6,822 nucleotides of DNA. It comes from Gammaproteobacteria bacterium. Its GTDB lineage: Bacteria; Pseudomonadota; Gammaproteobacteria; Pseudomonadales; Azotimanducaceae. The position numbers were made by a program, and so were the translations under genes. Of this stretch, positions 6,375-6,822 are shown one piece after another. The DNA lies in the NCBI GenBank assembly GCA_002690405.1, contig NZEI01000020.1:71817-78638 (forward strand), in the 5' to 3' direction. Positions within the stretch are counted from its first letter, which is position 1. Every line of letters starts with the position of its first letter. The notes beneath the pieces are model-generated. The model saw nothing but the letters and a program-made list of their open reading frames with translations, was not told the DNA's origin and ran no database searches.

Positions 6375-6822
6375 ACAATCTGGTAGAAATCGACCAGCTG
6401 GTAAAATACTTTGACCTCGGTCGTCAACAGCGGGTACACGCAGTCGACCATGTCAGCCTTAACATTGGCGAACGAGAGATCGTGGGCTTGGTCGGTGAGA
6501 GCGGTTCTGGCAAATCCACCCTCGGTAAAACCCTCCTCGGTCTGCACGACAAAACCGCAGGACAGGTGACTTTTCGTGGCGAGGCGCTGCCCAAAGCCTA
6601 CTCGGCTACGGATTTCGCCCGCTACTCACCGCATATGCAAATGATCTTTCAAGATCCCTACTCATCGCTCAATCCGCGCATGACCGTCGGGGAGATCATT
6701 GCCGAGGGTTTACGTTTACATCACAAACTGAGCAACACCGAGACTCAAGATGAAGTTGCCAAGTGGCTCGAGCAAGTGGGTCTGCATCCAGATCATAGAT
6801 CTCGCTATCCCCACGAATTTTC
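6371..6822 (+). CDS. oppF: Peptide ABC transporter ATP-binding protein OppF, 3'-partial
   Basis: This is the partner ATPase of OppD. The frame runs without a stop to the window edge, giving 150 complete codons. Visible motifs are the N-terminal strand NNLVEIDQLVKYF, Walker A GESGSGKST (42-50) and the Q-loop MIFQDPYSSLNPRMTVGEI (91-109) with Q94; the sequence breaks off at YPHEFS, just at the ABC signature. Walker B and the switch histidine therefore lie beyond the window. The start is TTG. The frame is closed by TGA at 6365-6367, and no ATG, GTG or other TTG occurs before the Walker A strand, so a later start would destroy the fold. The TTG overlaps the oppD stop as TTGA, which implies translational coupling and a matched supply of the two ATPases. 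It could be called DppF, but the context favours oppF. Confidence 0.93.
   Translation, partial: MNNLVEIDQLVKYFDLGRQQRVHAVDHVSLNIGEREIVGLVGESGSGKSTLGKTLLGLHDKTAGQVTFRGEALPKAYSATDFARYSPHMQMIFQDPYSSLNPRMTVGEIIAEGLRLHHKLSNTETQDEVAKWLEQVGLHPDHRSRYPHEF

Noticed and set aside
6215..6547. Minus-strand frame spanning the oppD/oppF junction
   Set aside because: It opposes two genes with intact ABC motifs, including the oppF Walker A, and resembles nothing known to me.

Overview
The window reads as a piece of a moderate-GC gammaproteobacterial chromosome. The evidence is protein character and compact same-strand operon packing. I cannot place it to genus, though the composition would suit a free-living marine or environmental lineage. 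All six genes are on the + strand, nearly every base is coding, and I see no tRNA, rRNA, mobile element, CRISPR array or convincing terminator.

Layout: bases 1-1260 are the 3' part of a CoxE-type VWA-domain protein gene whose true start lies upstream of the window. After a 28-base gap with no visible terminator comes a complete peptide-type ABC importer operon: oppA (1289-3028), oppB (3031-3963), oppC (3963-5336), oppD (5349-6374) and the start of oppF (6371 to the window edge). Junctions are very tight: 2-base gap, 1-base overlap, 12-base gap, 4-base overlap. This implies one transcript and translational coupling. The first five bases of the coupling at oppD/oppF use a TTG start that is the only available start codon in that frame.

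Working together: OppA would capture peptides (or a related ligand) in the periplasm, OppB and OppC form the inner-membrane channel, and OppD and OppF are the two different ATPases. The VWA protein normally partners a MoxR-type AAA+ ATPase, which would be expected just upstream but is not in view. Whether it has anything to do with the transporter is unknown.

Two things depart from a textbook Opp system. OppC is about 150 residues too long because a fibronectin type III-like domain is inserted in its first periplasmic loop. OppA has a 28-residue serine-rich cytoplasmic tail and a long hydrophobic segment, so it looks tethered to the inner membrane (or lipidated) rather than freely soluble. 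Together these suggest a modified docking arrangement between binding protein and channel. That link is inference; the two sequence features are directly visible.
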